Assembly: GCA_020152595.1 (NCBI GenBank)
Contig: JAIGNY010002143.1
Span: 377,501 to 441,500, forward strand
Length of the DNA: 64,000 nucleotides
Direction: 5' to 3'
DNA from: Chiridota heheva
Taxonomy: Eukaryota > Echinodermata > Holothuroidea > Apodida > Chiridotidae
Shown: piece by piece, positions 11,358 to 26,300 of the stretch
How the letters are laid out: each line of letters starts with the position of its first letter
Position numbering within the stretch: position 1 is the first letter of the stretch
Program-made: the position numbers and the translations under genes
The notes under the pieces: model-generated
What the model was told of the DNA's origin: nothing
The model's database searches: none
What the model saw: only the letters and a program-made list of their open reading frames with translations

Positions 11358-14300
11358 GTAATAAAAAAAAATGATTGTAATCTTGTTTTTAAGAAGCTTT
11401 AGTTAGCTTGTACAGTGCTGTAAGTACCTTTTTTATTTTACAAGATAGAAATTACAGACAGATTGATTTACAAAGTTGCCAAAGGGCATCCATCGTCACA
11501 TTAGCTAAATGTTTGAATTGCGTAGAGTATGTGCACCATAAACAATGCATGGGTGTAGGATATTAGCCAATCACCATTCAGGGAATAATAAACAACCAAC
11601 GAGCTTACTGGAAAATAAAATTGTTTTTACCATGTTAAAGCCAATTTCATATCAAGACTGTTTTAAACTTTTCTAAAATGAAAATCATTCTGAATACTTT
11701 ATAGTTTCGTTACATATAAAAAAATGTTATATTGGTCATTGCTGTGTATTGATAGTTGAAGTTATTACATTGCCTTACTGTATGAGTGTAAATATTGCAA
11801 ATATCAAGGGATGTTTTTTTTTTTTACATCCCTTCATGGGATTGATTTGATCCAAAGAAAGATTTTTCTTTTATCAAAAGGAGCTTGAGCTAATTCCAGT
11901 AAAGCTTTGCAATTTCTTTAGACTTTCATGAAGGTCCTATGAAAAATTCAAATAGGGGTTGTTTCGATGTTTCCGTTTGCTACCTGTATGAGAAAACCTA
12001 AGTGCATATTTTTGTTCGATAATAATAATTTTGACGGTTGATAGTATGTATATATTGGGTTTTTTTGGGGGGAAAATTGATTTCGAAATCAAGTTTTCTT
12101 TTTATTACTTCTGTTCAGAATCTCTCCAGTCATGTAATCAGTATCAATATGCCCGCTTTCTGCGAGAAGTTGCGGGACTCCTTATCGTGTTCTTACACAC
12201 CATGACCCCAAGCTGGAAGGACCTTCTGATGAGAGCGGGAATCTCCAAGATAGAAATTGAAGAAATAGAAGCTCAGCACCCAGAACCAGAAATACAAGCA
12301 TACAAAATTCTTAGTTTCTTAAGAGACTCGACCGGAAATGATGAAATATGGTGGGAAAATTTCTTGAAATCTGTGAAAGAATTTGGGAGAACAGATATCT
12401 CCCAAGCTATTCAACAAGGTAAATTGAAGTCAACTATTGTATTTGATAGGGTTTAATTTCATTTGTGAAATTAAAAAAATCCCAATTTCCATCAGTTGTT
12501 TTGTCTTAAAATCATAACTTTAGGTCTTGATTCTGAAATTTTGATGTAGATTTTGTGAAATTTTGATGTAGAAGTTCTGAAAATTTGATGTAGAACTTCT
12601 CAAATATTGATGTAAAAGTTTTGAAATTTTGATGCAAAAGTTATGAAATTTTGATGTAGATTTTCTTAAATATTGATGTAGAAGTTCTGAAATTTTGATG
12701 TTGTTTGATTGAAGTTTGATGTTGTGGTCATTGATTAAACAAACAGTGGATGCACTGTACTATTACATTAATCATCCAGGAAATGTTCCAGTCATATCAG
12801 AATGAGGCAGATTTAGATAGCATCTTTCATGATTACTAACTTCCTGTATTACTGGTTTGTGCTTGTGCCCAGTAGCCTGGTATGGTAGCTTGTAGGGAAC
12901 TCAGCATAAATTATCAATAAAAGATCCTTTATTGTTTTGAATGTAAAAATAATATTTGCAGTGCGCTTAAAAATTGTAGCTCTATTGTGTTTTAGAAAGA
13001 ACAGTAAATTCTTAGTGAAAGTTTGTTCAGGTGCTTGGTGTCAACTGCTGTGGCTCAGTGGTTAACGAGCTATGCTCATAATCGCAACATAGTGAGTTTG
13101 ATTCCCGTCGTGAGCGCTGCATTGTGTACTTGAGCAAGACACTTTACTTCCTTCAGTCCACTCAGCTGTAAAATGAGTACCAGCACTGCTGGGGAGTTAA
13201 ATCTGTGATGGACTGGCGTCCCGTCCAGGGGGAGTCATGTACTCTCATCTGCTTGCGCCATGGAAACCGGGTATAAGCACTGGCCCAATGAGCCTAATGG
13301 CTCGTATGGATTTAGCTTTTAGCTTTTGAAGTAGACTGGGGGTGAGGAGATGCTTGGTCTCAACTGCCCTTTGAGGCTATGTTTGAAGTAGACTGGCAGG
13401 GGGTGGGTTGGGGAAAATACCTTTTTAGATGAGCCTTTATGTGCTAAACTTAGCATTAGCGCTGATTTTCCAGTTGTCTTACATATTCCATTCATTTGTC
13501 GTTAACAGCTTATGACAAATTTATCAACGGAGAGCCAGTTGTGAATTCAACATTGTCGTCAGATGCTGATTGGATGAAAACACCGATGGTGATAGATGAC
13601 AAATTTACGTTAAGCTTTGAAGCTGTGAATGAGTCGATAAGCACTCCAAGTAACTCCATGAAATCAAGACTCCGAGAAGAATTGGAGGTACAGATTCTGA
13701 TTGGTTACAATAACATTACATTTAGTTTATAAGTTTTTTTGGTAGGATGACTTATTACTGTTTAAAAATTGCAAATATAGATAACTAATGTGTTTTCCAT
13801 GAGAGACGTGAGTGAAATGATACGATAAACACAGTTAAGAGTACCTGCATGATCATGCTGTACACAACAGTTTTTTAATTAATATTTTTCTAAGGGCCAC
13901 CATTTGACAACAGCCTCAGGCTGCGGGCCAATCGCGTGGCAAAACCAGCATCAATCACATGGCAAACAAAACCCGTCAAAATAATCCTTGATACAAACAA
14001 GCTGAGAGCACGCGCAATAAGGATGTCGGCGGGTCTTTTCCGCCTTCCTTTGACACCCGCGAGTCTGCCCATTTTATAGCGGAACTAAAGATAACATTTA
14101 TTTGATAAGCCGCGATGTTCTAGTGCACTGATCTGCCTTGAAAAAAACCCCAAATAAACAAAGATTTTGCAATTTTTAATAATCTCATTCAGATTGATGA
14201 TATATTTTTTTCCATCATGACTATTATTCGCGGACCAGATTGGATTGTCTGGCAGGCCAGATTTGGCCCGCTGGCTGCCTATTAAGAATTGCAGCTGTAG

Positions 14301-17300
14301 ACTTATATTATTCAGCAAAAGGTGTTATCTTGCAATCACTAGAATAACCACTATTATGCAGCAGCTAAGTATAGAGAATATAAAGATACATGCTGCCACT
14401 TCGAGGCATTCTGTTTATGGAATGTCTTAAGAGTCTGCAAATCTATCTTGGGAGTACTTGCATCATACAAGGGAAACCCTTTTGTTTTTAATTGTCCATC
14501 TTAATTCTTTGAAAGGGTGCAGAAAATTCTTACATTTTTGAGTCCTTACGATATGCCCATGAAAATTAAAGGAAGAATAGGTTTTCTCATTATTTTCAAT
14601 AACTGAAATTCTGGTGATGATTTCAAACGTATTACTGTATGCGAAGATTTGGAGCTGCTCTCCGCAGTCACATTTTACAAATTTAGTATATGTTGAAAGT
14701 TCATCCAGTTTTGTTCAGCCATAATTCAGAGACTACTTTTGGAAAATCAGAGACTGGTCTAGAAAAATTTATAGCTCTTTCTAAAGGTTATTGAATTTTA
14801 GATGTCCTGAAAAAAGCTTGGTAAGGAAAGGCTCACAATTTCAATTGCCCAGACATGGCCAGTGATGTCATGCTTCAGTGCACATACACTATGCACTTTT
14901 TTGTATATATGTACTGAAGCATGACATCACTGGCCAGTTGAAAGTTGGGCAGTTGGAATTGTGAGTCATTGCTAATTTGATTCCTGTTCATATTATGTTT
15001 TCAGGTGGAAGTTGGGAACCCAGAAATTGCGCAACAGATTGAAAAAGTAAGAAAAACAATCCAGGAGGTGGCAGATGCCAACACAAATATGAAGATATCC
15101 TCGAAACTAACGGATGTTGTTCCTCAAATAATGAACATGGAGAAGCAATTTCAGATGTCAAAGGTCAGTAAAAGGTCATTTGAGGCCTGCAAAGAGAAAA
15201 GCTGCCAAGTGATGTCGCGTTGATAGAGGTCATTGATTGGATTGTCAGTATTCGTGTAAATCTTTTGACCAATCAAAATCTTTGAATTGTATTGGGTGCT
15301 TATCTCCAGATTAACACAATAACTGACCTTGATGTCAAATGAGGGAGAAAAATTTGGTATAAATACTAAACAGCTTCTATTTTCAAAATGGATTTCTATT
15401 GTCAAAATGGACTGGAATAAAGCCTTCACATTATCATTATACTCCTTTTTTTGGTACTTCATACACTCTGTTCCAAAATAGCAAACTAAAATTTTGCTAG
15501 CTATTCTGACTTTATTCCAGTCCATTTTGACAATAAAAATCCATTTTGAAAATAGAAGCTGTTACATGGAAATAAGTGACAGGAAAATGAAGAGCACTAC
15601 CACTGTTTGCAATGAAAACATCCATTATTCATGGCAAAGAAGTTTTTGTAGTATTAAAACCAGTATTCTTATAGCCAAGGAGATATTAAGTGAGTAAGTT
15701 CTTTGTATTAACACTTTGAAAAAAGAATAGTCTGCAAAGGTTACTTCTTGCCTAATCACCCTATGAAATGGATGGCATTTCTTTCTCCCCATGTAGTGAA
15801 GGGCATGTGGAGAGTGCCCTGTGTCCTGTCCTCATGTTGCTGGTTGTCTCAGATATGTGTGGCAATGAAACCAATACTTTCAAGATTTTATTAAAGAATT
15901 AAACAAATGTGTAAGTTAGCTTCCCGTGACTGTTATCATATCCCTAATAAATATGCAACATGCAGGTTTCACAAAACGTAATGTACAGAACAGAAGCATT
16001 TATATTTTGACAGACGTTGGGGATTCCCCAACCGATGAACTTTTAAACTTGTTGCGGTTGCAATTGTTAACAGGCTACTTGGCAACTGTACATATTGTTA
16101 AGATGACATAAAAAGAATTGATGATATTTATGTACATTAAAGTTATGTCAGCCCAGCCCCAATAAACAATACCAAATCTAAACAATTGCAATAGCAGAAA
16201 TCATGATTTTATAAGTCATTAAATGCTTTTAGATAAGTTTACGGAACATTTTACACTGAATGTGGGTTGTCTACGTAGGATAGTAAAGGTGAGTGTTTAT
16301 TCTGTGATGAAGCAATAAACTAGTTTCAGACATTTTTTTATCAGTTTTTCTTTCTTATAATGTCAGGAAGTGGTCTCACGAACAAATACATTACAACTAA
16401 AAGTTAAACCAACTTTTTTCCCCCTCCCCATATAATTCCTCTTGAATCCTGTTTATAAAAACTTGTATAGATCAAGGGAATCATTCAACAATTGTACATG
16501 AATTAAATATCAAACTATTGAATCTAAGAAATACTGTACATGACGGCACATTGTCGTACTTCCAGCCAGCCATTCTATAAAATAAAAACGTGAAGAATCT
16601 TGACGTTACAAGCCTGGAATTGCCCCAGTAGGTGTGTTGTGCAATATACTGCCAATTATAGGCCAAAAAGATAAGTTATAAACATGTCCTGAAAATGATT
16701 AAATGCACTTAAAAATTGCACTTCAAATTGTTTAAATACTTTTAAACGGTATGGTGCGTCATAATTGCTATTGAAATGAATATATATGTAGTTTACGTCT
16801 ACATTTTTTGAGACATTGCCTTTTTTTATTTCACAGACTTTGAATACAATATATGAGCAAGAAAACCAACACCACAAAGACCAGGTCAAGAAACTAGACA
16901 AAGAGAACCAAGATTTAAAGTAAGTGTTTTATATTACATTTCTCCCCTTTTTGTCACAAAATTACTAATTACAATACTGGGAAAAGCAACTATTAAACAT
17001 TAAAATCCCATTAGACCATATTGTGGTGGATTTGAATATGCCAGATTTAGATTATTATTTAAGAGTTTTCCCAGACTGTGGGGGAGATGGGGAAGGGGGA
17101 GTGTGAGTTTTATAATGCTTGAGTGTTTGTTCTCTGTTGGTTTGCAATATATGGTGAACTTGAAGAGTGTGACATTAGCTTGATTTTTGTTGTGGGAGGG
17201 AATTAGTAGTAGTAGTGGATGGAAAGTGTGTGTTGGGGGTGGGGGTAGGAATATTGCAATATTAAATTGAAGAATCTTTTGTTTTATGTAACAGCTATAT

Positions 17301-20300
17301 TTATGCTTCTCTGAGAAGGGTCAGTACCCCCTTTCAGTTTAAAAATTTGGGAGGGTGACAGTGCTCACACTAAGGTTCAAAATTTGGGGGGATTTTCCTC
17401 TGTTGTGTATTTAAAAAAAATGGGGCAGGGGATTTCTTTTTAGAAAAATATCCGAAAAGGCCAAAAATATCCAAAAAGGCCAAAAATACCCAAAAAGGCC
17501 AAAAATTGAAGAAGAAAAAATAATTAAAGGCCAAGAATACCCCAAAATGCTAAAATTGGGCTGAGAAAATGTCAAATTTGACATTCTTCGATCATTAATT
17601 TTTTAGCAGGAATTTCTTTCTTTCAGGGTTGGAAAAACTACTCACCATAGGCGAGCAAAAAAACTGATGAGTGCAAATATTGTAATATACCCGCCACACT
17701 TAATTAAGCTTCACCAAGTTTGGCGAGTGACTTTTTTTTTTTAATTTTCCAAGCCTGCCCCCCAGAGCTTTTGAAAACTTATAGCTGGAGACTTGTTTGT
17801 TGTTTACAGAGTTAAATATTTTTTACTGGGAATTTGATCATATGTGCTGGAATCCCACACCTTAATGTGAACACTGGAGGATGATAAATTGTTAGGAATG
17901 TTAAAAAATTTGCATTGCACCTTTTCATCTTCCTTAGAGAAACAAATGATGCTTTGGAGAAGGAATTAGAGGAAGTGAAAAAGACAAAAGCTGACAAACA
18001 GTTGGATGAATTTGATGTAATCACACGAAATGATGTGACGCGCACCCCTTCAGAACAGCCAATTATGAAAGAGGTGAGAAAGTGGTAGAAAATTATTTTG
18101 GAAAAATCCTAGTATAGCGAAAAATTGCTATTTAGAGTGTAGTGAAGAAAGTTTACTACGACAGTTTGACTAAAATTTCATTTTTAAAGGAATAGTCCCA
18201 TGGGTTTTTTGTAAAAAAATTTTGAAAGAACATACTTTTAGAGCCAATTTGGTACAAAAAACATATTGATATCATATTCCATTCAGGAGATATGGATTTT
18301 TAAAGATTTCTTAATTGCATTTGAAAGTTTTTGTACAGTATGATGAATTTGTGTTTGATGATGTCATAGAGGCAATTCCATTGCAAATGTTTATGTATTT
18401 CTTTTAATGTTAATTGGTTGTTTCTGTATAATTAGAAACAATTTTCCAAAAGTCATTATAGTAGAGTATATTTGGCAATGTGTATAAATACCAAACTTTC
18501 ATCAATTTATTTTTCTAGCAGGTTTTACTAATAAAGAAGTATGATAGATTTTAATGAAATACATACACTTTGTGGGAGAATGTGTAGCTGTGATGTCATA
18601 CTGAGCCTTTTCCTATTCGTTTATTGGCAATTTTTGTGAACCTTAAAGTTTGAATATCTCCTGGTAGGAATAAGATATCAACATGGTTTTTGTACTAAAT
18701 TGTTTCTGAAGTTTTTCTCTTTCTTATGAAAGGCTATGAAAAAACATGGAAATAATCCTTTAACACAAATATTAAAAAGAATATTTTCAGTCACAATTTT
18801 TAAACCAAATTGATAAAGTCATGAAAAAATCTTAAAATTTTTCATTATTCCAATAACAGCTATAAAGCTGTATTACAAGATACACCTTTTTTCAAAGTCA
18901 TACTGATATACTAGGATACCATTTTTTCATCAATTTAAAAATGACTGAGACCTTCGTGGTCTAGGGGTCAAAGCATGTGATTGGCAAGCTGGAGGTCCTG
19001 GGTTAGATTCCTCGGGGATCTTCATTCACCAGTGCTTCACAACTGGTTTATCAGATGGCTGTGGACACTATATAACCTCTGCTAATGAGAAAGGGATGAA
19101 AAATACCGAAATCTACCTACGTACAATAACAAATTTATGAGTTTGCCTAAAGGGTGAATTTAGTGTTGAAGCATGTTTTGTGTACAAGAGGACGTTGAAA
19201 ATGGGGGAAAAGTGGTGAAACAAGTATTCAATAAGTCTTCTATTTATTTAGACTTAAAATGATAATAATAACATAATCAGTTTCTTATAAGCGCCTTCCA
19301 TTGCAAGTATAATCAAAGTGCTTTGTTCTACAAATTTTCAAGACACAAAGCTTAAGTTACACAAACGTATATTTCCTGTTGCAATATCTTATGCCGAGCA
19401 CCAAACAGAGGTTACCGCCAATATCTTATGCCGAACACCAATCGAGAGGCTACCACAAATATCTAATGTCGAGCACCAAACGAAAGGTTACCAGGTTCAA
19501 TTTCTGAGGTCATTGGTATGATCCAACAAGAGATTGAGCCCATGACTTTCTGGATGGAAAATGAATGCTCTACCCATTATGCTCACCAGTCTATAGGACG
19601 ACTTTGGATCACCATATTGTATACCCATTTACATTCTATAGGGTGTGGAGGGGGCATCAAAAAATCCTGACGGCAGTAATTATGTGAGCTTTGATGCATA
19701 CAAGCAGCTTCAGCAGAAATGTGGGAAGCTACGATCTCAGCTGGACCATGTAAGTATCTGGCCATATGTCCCTCTTCCTATGTCATAACTTTTGCATTAA
19801 AGAATCCTTTTTACTTATGAGTATTATGCTCTTTCATTAAAGCATCAAAAAGTTTATTTTGTAACACGTTGGAAATTTGTTGTCCCCTCCTTCCCTTAAC
19901 CCTTACTTTATATTATTGCCGTTTTGGGTGCTCCTTTTTTGACCCCGCCTCCCAAGCACGTTTTTAAAAAAGAGCTGGTAGAGTAAGGGTTAAGCAACCC
20001 GCGACAAGCATGCCAACTCAAAAATATATGCAGGATGGTCCCAGTGGGCGGTTCACTAAAGCGGAACGAGCCCGAGTTGCTCGGAGGACAGAGGACCCTT
20101 CAATAATCAGCCTGTGTTTAACCCTTACTCTACCATGCAGTGATATGCTTTAATAATCAGCCTGTGTTTAACCCTTACTCTACCATGCGGTGATATTATT
20201 GCCGTTTTGGGTGCCCTATCTTTGACCCCGCCTTCCAAACGTGTTTTTAAAAAAGTGCTGGTAGAGTAAGGGTTAAAAATAGTGAAACGTTTATTATGTC

Positions 20301-23300
20301 AAGAATGACAATGCCCCCCACTTCCTCTCCTTCTTCGCTAGACTGGGTATATCTAAAAAGATTGAAAATTTATAACAAATTTGTCTTTAATTTGAAGTAA
20401 ATTAGGCAAAGGAAAATGTACTTTTTAAACATTAGAAATGGTTAGGTCATGATTTTTCAGAAAATTTAGGATCGTGATTGAAGATAGTGGAAAATTTTGG
20501 ATCAGGATTGGGAAAATTGAGGATCATGATACTGAAAAAAGGTCCAGCTATACTACTGTTCTACAAAAGTTATTGAGAGATTCAGGGTTATCAGTCTTTA
20601 AGTTTATTAGGTCAAGCATAGATGTCAATCATTAAAATGAGGAAGTTGAATTTTAATAGTACCTACAAAAGACAATCGATTGGTAAATTGGAAGGGGTAA
20701 GCCCTGTAAAATAAACATTTCAAAGAGGGAGGCTTTATTGTATAAATTGGCCACGTTTGGTGCGGATCTTTCGTTAATGATTCTGCCAATAAAATGAAGT
20801 GTTTGTTCTCTGCATAATCCACCTTTAAACTGTATTCCCCATTACAGATATATTGAGTTGTGTTTATTACCCTTTAAGGACAAAAAGGTCTTTTCTGAGT
20901 AATTGACTATAGATTGTTAGCTACAAGGAAGGTTAGTGCATAAATTTCCAATCTATACAATTTGTTAATTATTTCATATGGAATGTACATGCATAGTTGA
21001 CCACACAAAGAGCTTAGCTTAAAACCAGGATGTTCATCAAAAGGGGATTCCCCTATTCTTAACCCAAATTTGAGATTTTAATTGAGTAACCTATTTTGTA
21101 TATATGTGTTAAAGGGACACTCGTTCAGTTCGAACTCAATATTTTTTTGAAGCAATTTATCAGTTTTATGTAAATGGTGCACTGTATGTGTTTTACAATT
21201 AGAGAGGCAGTTTGTGAGGAGGAAATTTAATGAAAATTACTTTCATATCAGATAGAACAATTAACATGCTGCATGAATATTTTCTTATCCAAAGAGTTGA
21301 TAGCAAAATGATTATTTATATTTTGGAAGTGCTCTTAAAAACTTATAGAAAAAAGGGTTTATAGAAAACTCATGTTATTTTTGTTCTGGGGTGGGTGTGG
21401 GTGTTGGGATAGGGGTGTTGTGGTGCAATGGTAGGGGCGTAGGACAGGACCTTTTTTATGGGGATGAATGAAGTAAAAGTAATCTCCTTCCCCTTAAAGA
21501 TTGGACCCTGCATTGCAAGCAGATATAGGACATGAAGTTTGCACAGCCTTTGTATTCTGGAGGTCGAACTATCCTGTGTTTTAAGGCACTCAAAGAGGAA
21601 CAAATGTGTTTCACATGTCTTTATGGTGTGACATTTATAATGCAGAGAATATGGAAGGTTATGAAAATAGTAAAGCTGTATGTGTGTACCATAGCCAGGA
21701 CCGTAATTCTTATTTGGAAAGTGAAGGAGGGGGGGGGGGAGGAGGAATTACAGCCCTGTACCTTATATTGTAGGTGAAAGTGTACCTTATATTGTAGGTG
21801 GAAGTCAGATTTATTGTAACATACTGCACATATAATATAATTATCAGTTTATGGACATGCTTTAGCACTTTTTTTTAAGTATAAAATTTTCAACGGTCTG
21901 AATAAATGTGTCAAAAATCTTTCCATGAAAAATTGTGTCAAATAATATTAATATAGTAAATTCATTGTTATAGGCAATTGAATGTACTATTCATTGCACA
22001 ATTACATGGGAGATATTTTAAAACACATATTTACCATACGTACTGTTGCTTACTCAAGAAATCTATAATAAAACAAATATGTTTCCCACGAATTGCTGTT
22101 TAGGTCTGGTCTCACCTCACCTAGTCTCACCTCACCTCACCTAGTTTCTTCAGGCCTTTTGGCCCATATATAAGGCTGCATGCACTCTCTTCACTGGACT
22201 CTGGTCAGTTGTGTGTGTGGAAAGATTTTCACTCGAAATAGTCATATATTAAACTCTTGCGTAAATCCATTGGCCTCCTTTTCCTGAAAAGGAGTCCTGA
22301 TGGAGGTGTGTGCATGTGCGTGTTGGGGAAGGGGGACAGAATGAGATTACCCCAAAAGATATAAGATGTTGACCAAAATAAATAACTTACATTAATCTTG
22401 TAGAAACCCATGAAGTTCATACTATGATATAAACCCATTTTCAGGAGCTATTTATACTTTCCCATATCCTTGAGTTGAAATCAGCAGGATCTAGCTTTAA
22501 AGCTAAATAGTTTTTGTAAAGTGTGCCAAGCTTCAAAACCTTTGTCCTTCATCAGTGAGTCAAGTCAATCCATAGGAAACAATGAAAGCCGACAAGTACA
22601 AGACAAATCTTGAATTTAAACTTCAAGAAGGGAGATCACTGACCCTAGTGTATCAACCTTACAACAATATGTATGGAATTGTCAGGTGCCTGTCATGTGA
22701 CATTGCTACCAAGTTGTGGCATCCCATTTCCTTTTGGTTTGCCATGTTTTCATCGTGACATCCCAATATTTGCTGTATGCTTGTGAAATGGTTTGGCAGT
22801 ATTAGACCGTTAAGCCTTTCCAAAGATGACAGGTTTGGACATGGTCAGCATTTGCCTTAATCCCACAGGTTGTAATAGTACAGATTGCCCATATTAAGTG
22901 TTGAGCTCTGTTTGAAGAACATTGCTCAAAACCTTGCACCTACTACATCACTAATCCATAGAACATTGCTCACAACCTTACACCTACTACATCACTAATC
23001 CATAGAACATTGCTCACAACCTTACACCTACTACATCACTAATCCATAGAACATTGCTTAAAACCTTGCACCTACTACATCACCAATCCATAGAACATTG
23101 CTCACAACCTTACACCTACTACATCACTAATCCATAGAACATTGCTTAAAACCTTGCACCTACCACATCACTAATTCATAGAACATTGCTCACAACCTTG
23201 CACCTACTACATCACTAATCCATAGAACATTGCTCAAAACCTTGCACCTACTACATCACCAATCCATAGAATATTGCTCACAACCTTACACCTACTACAT

Positions 23301-26300
23301 CACTAATCCATAGAACATAGCTCACAACCTTGCACCTACTACATCACTAATCCATAGAATATTGCTTAAAACCTTGCACCTACTACATCACCAATCCATA
23401 GAACATTGCTCACAACCTTACACCTACTACATCACTAATCCATAGAACATTGCTCACAACCTTGCACCTACTACATCACTAATCCATAGAACATTGCTCA
23501 AAACCTTGCACCTACTACATCACTAATCCATAGAACATTGTTCACAACCTTGCACCTACTACATCACTAATCCGTTGAACATTGCTCAAAACCTTGCACC
23601 TACTACATCACTAATCCATAGCACATTGCTCAAAACCTTGCACCTACTACATCACTAATCTATAGAACAGTGCTCACAACCTTGCACCTATTACATCACT
23701 AATCCATAGAACATTGCCCAAAACCTTGCACCTACTACATCACTAATCCATAGAACATTGCTCAAAAGCTTGCACCTACTACATTACTAATCCATAGACG
23801 TTCAAGAAAGTTTGATCAGCCATATATCTCACAAACTGCAAATTTGAAAGACTTAATGTAAAATAAAGATTGACTGCAGTTTGAAGTCCATTGTTGTGTC
23901 ATAGACCTGCAATCCTAAACATTTTTCTTGCGATTGTGTGGGCATAATTTTAATGTTCTAATGTTTTATTAGATAATTATGTTGTAAAATAAATGCTGCG
24001 TGAGCATAGCAAATGTTTATTGCTATTTTTATTGTATTACCATCTGTTGCAATCGCTAAAACTAACAATGGATTTGAATATACTTGGCAATATTCAGATG
24101 ATAAAATTGTATTCAAAAAGTAGGTGGTAATAAAATAACAGAATAATTGCAGCACAAAGCATAGCGCCATACATATAGAAAAAGGGTCCAACCACTTTCA
24201 GATGTTTGAACTGTGCGTGGTCGACTTGGTCGCGTGCCAAGTGGCCGACTTGTATGGTTGACTTGGTCAGGTGCCAAGTTTACCATCACTTGCCAAAAGT
24301 AAACAACAATGGTGGTCACGCACAAATGAATAGGCATATATCCGGTCCCCATTCTGCGTTAAATGGGCGTATTTTTAGATTTATGTGTGTAGCGTGAAAA
24401 TCTATTTTAATGCAGGCGCACGATTAATTCTGTTACGCTACATTACGCCGGTGGTATACAAGTTAGAGAGAGCAACAATGTAGGTGTTGGACGGGCGTAT
24501 GTGAGAAAATTGATAGATTTTGTGCGTAGCGTAAAATACACTCAGGACGATCCATTTAATGCAGGCGCACGTTGAAAATGGTGATTCACTGGTCGAGGAA
24601 TAGTGAACAAACAAAGATCGCACAGCAACATACACTCTTGGTTTGCTTCTACGTGTTGGCATCTTTCATATCAAAATTGAACATTGCTAAAATGACAAAC
24701 ATTTATCTCAGGCTATTTTTGTTTAAGGAAAGGGTACATTTGCTATTTTGTTTTCGATGTGCTTTTCAAATTGTCAATAAAGCATAATTCGTATACAGGG
24801 GGCATTACATAACAACTTACTTCCGCTACCCAAGAGGTACCCTTGTTAGTGTGTGTGTGTGACATCACCTACGCATCAACGCACAGTATAACAAAATCAT
24901 AGGCCCACTTTTAGAAAGAAAGCAAAACGGACAATGACAGATATTTTAGGGATAATGCCATGAGCTTTCCAGATTGTCTCGTTGGTGCAGGATATTAGAT
25001 GGTTGCGTGACTTCAGCAGACGAGCCGATAAGTGAGTCTGCGGATGGTATGGAAAGCTCTAAGTCCATTATCGCTGTTCATGCACACCTATTCATATCTA
25101 AGATTTATAAGAAAACATGGGGCGTAAGTTTTTTTTAATAAGTACAATTTTAGAACAGAATTTACCACCGTAAATAACCGAGATCAGCAACTACCCTATG
25201 TGTATTTATATTCATGAGTACATGCACGATTATGAATAGGTAAGCCATGCACAAGATGCACTTTCGGTTAGCGTGCACAAACTAACAAGGGGCTTCCAAT
25301 GTACACATTGCGCATGGCGTTCGTACACGTAGCATTTTGTGTTTATGGTCAAATCCAAGACCCCATAGGTTCTAACTTTAAAAAAAAAAAATTGAATTGA
25401 ATACACCAGTTTACAGTTCCAGTCTGATCATGCGCACAAATGCGTTTTATCTAAAAGTTGCGAGTAAACAAACCAGACGAGCGCACAGCAAGTAAACATA
25501 CAGCGAGCGCACAGCTCTTGGTACACGCGTAGTATTATAATGTGTCGTTGAGAAATACGCACATTGTACATGGCCTAAAGGTTATAAAATCGGCTCGAAA
25601 TTTCTCTTTAAAATTTTACTTTAAAAATTTGTTATTGAAACAGTCAATAAGGAAAATTGTTAACTCGCATCTCAAAATGGCAGACGGAACAGTGAACTAG
25701 TGAACTGTTCGAAAAATAGTGCGGATGCACATTGTGTTGTGTACCCAGTAGAGGCCTATTTGAGTATTCAGTATGGCGTCATAATAACGTGCGTAATTAT
25801 AAACAACCAGTTTGTCGAAAATAAAGCAGTTTACCATTACAGCCAGTGTGAGATTGGTCACCTTAAGATGCCAAAATCTACGTTCTCTTGGGTATTTTTG
25901 CAGGAAATTGTTGAAAATTTGGGGAAATATTGTAGAAAAGATCCTCTTTCAAAGTTTGAAATTTATGTATGGTGCTTACAGTACATAGGCTAAAGCATGG
26001 TGTTCACTTGTGCACAAATAACCGCATGTTTTCACCGACGAAAAGTCCCGGATGTTCAAAATCCTGGATGACCGAATACTTGAAAACAAAAACATTTTTA
26101 TATAACGATTTTTCTGTACGCATGTTGCCTTACTTTTAGCTTAATTTGGCATAGAAAATCACAAACTCAGTTTTGCACATAATGAGAATAAAAGTGCAAA
26201 CTTTTGTGAATACAAATATTTTTCAATTCTTTTCAACGTGCGTAAAAGTAAATTAAGGCACATATAATGACACTTTGCACAACAAGCGTGGCTCTTTATA

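Noticed and set aside
12031-12118. ATG at 12,031 as the start of the death-domain protein
   Set aside because: The segment before 12,119 is a polypyrimidine tract and acceptor (CTTCTGTTCAG); the exon 1 to exon 2 splice keeps frame, and the upstream residues are hydrophobic translation of the intron.
22915-23798. CRISPR-like regular array
   Set aside because: The units are head-to-tail without unique spacers, and the setting is eukaryotic; it is a satellite.
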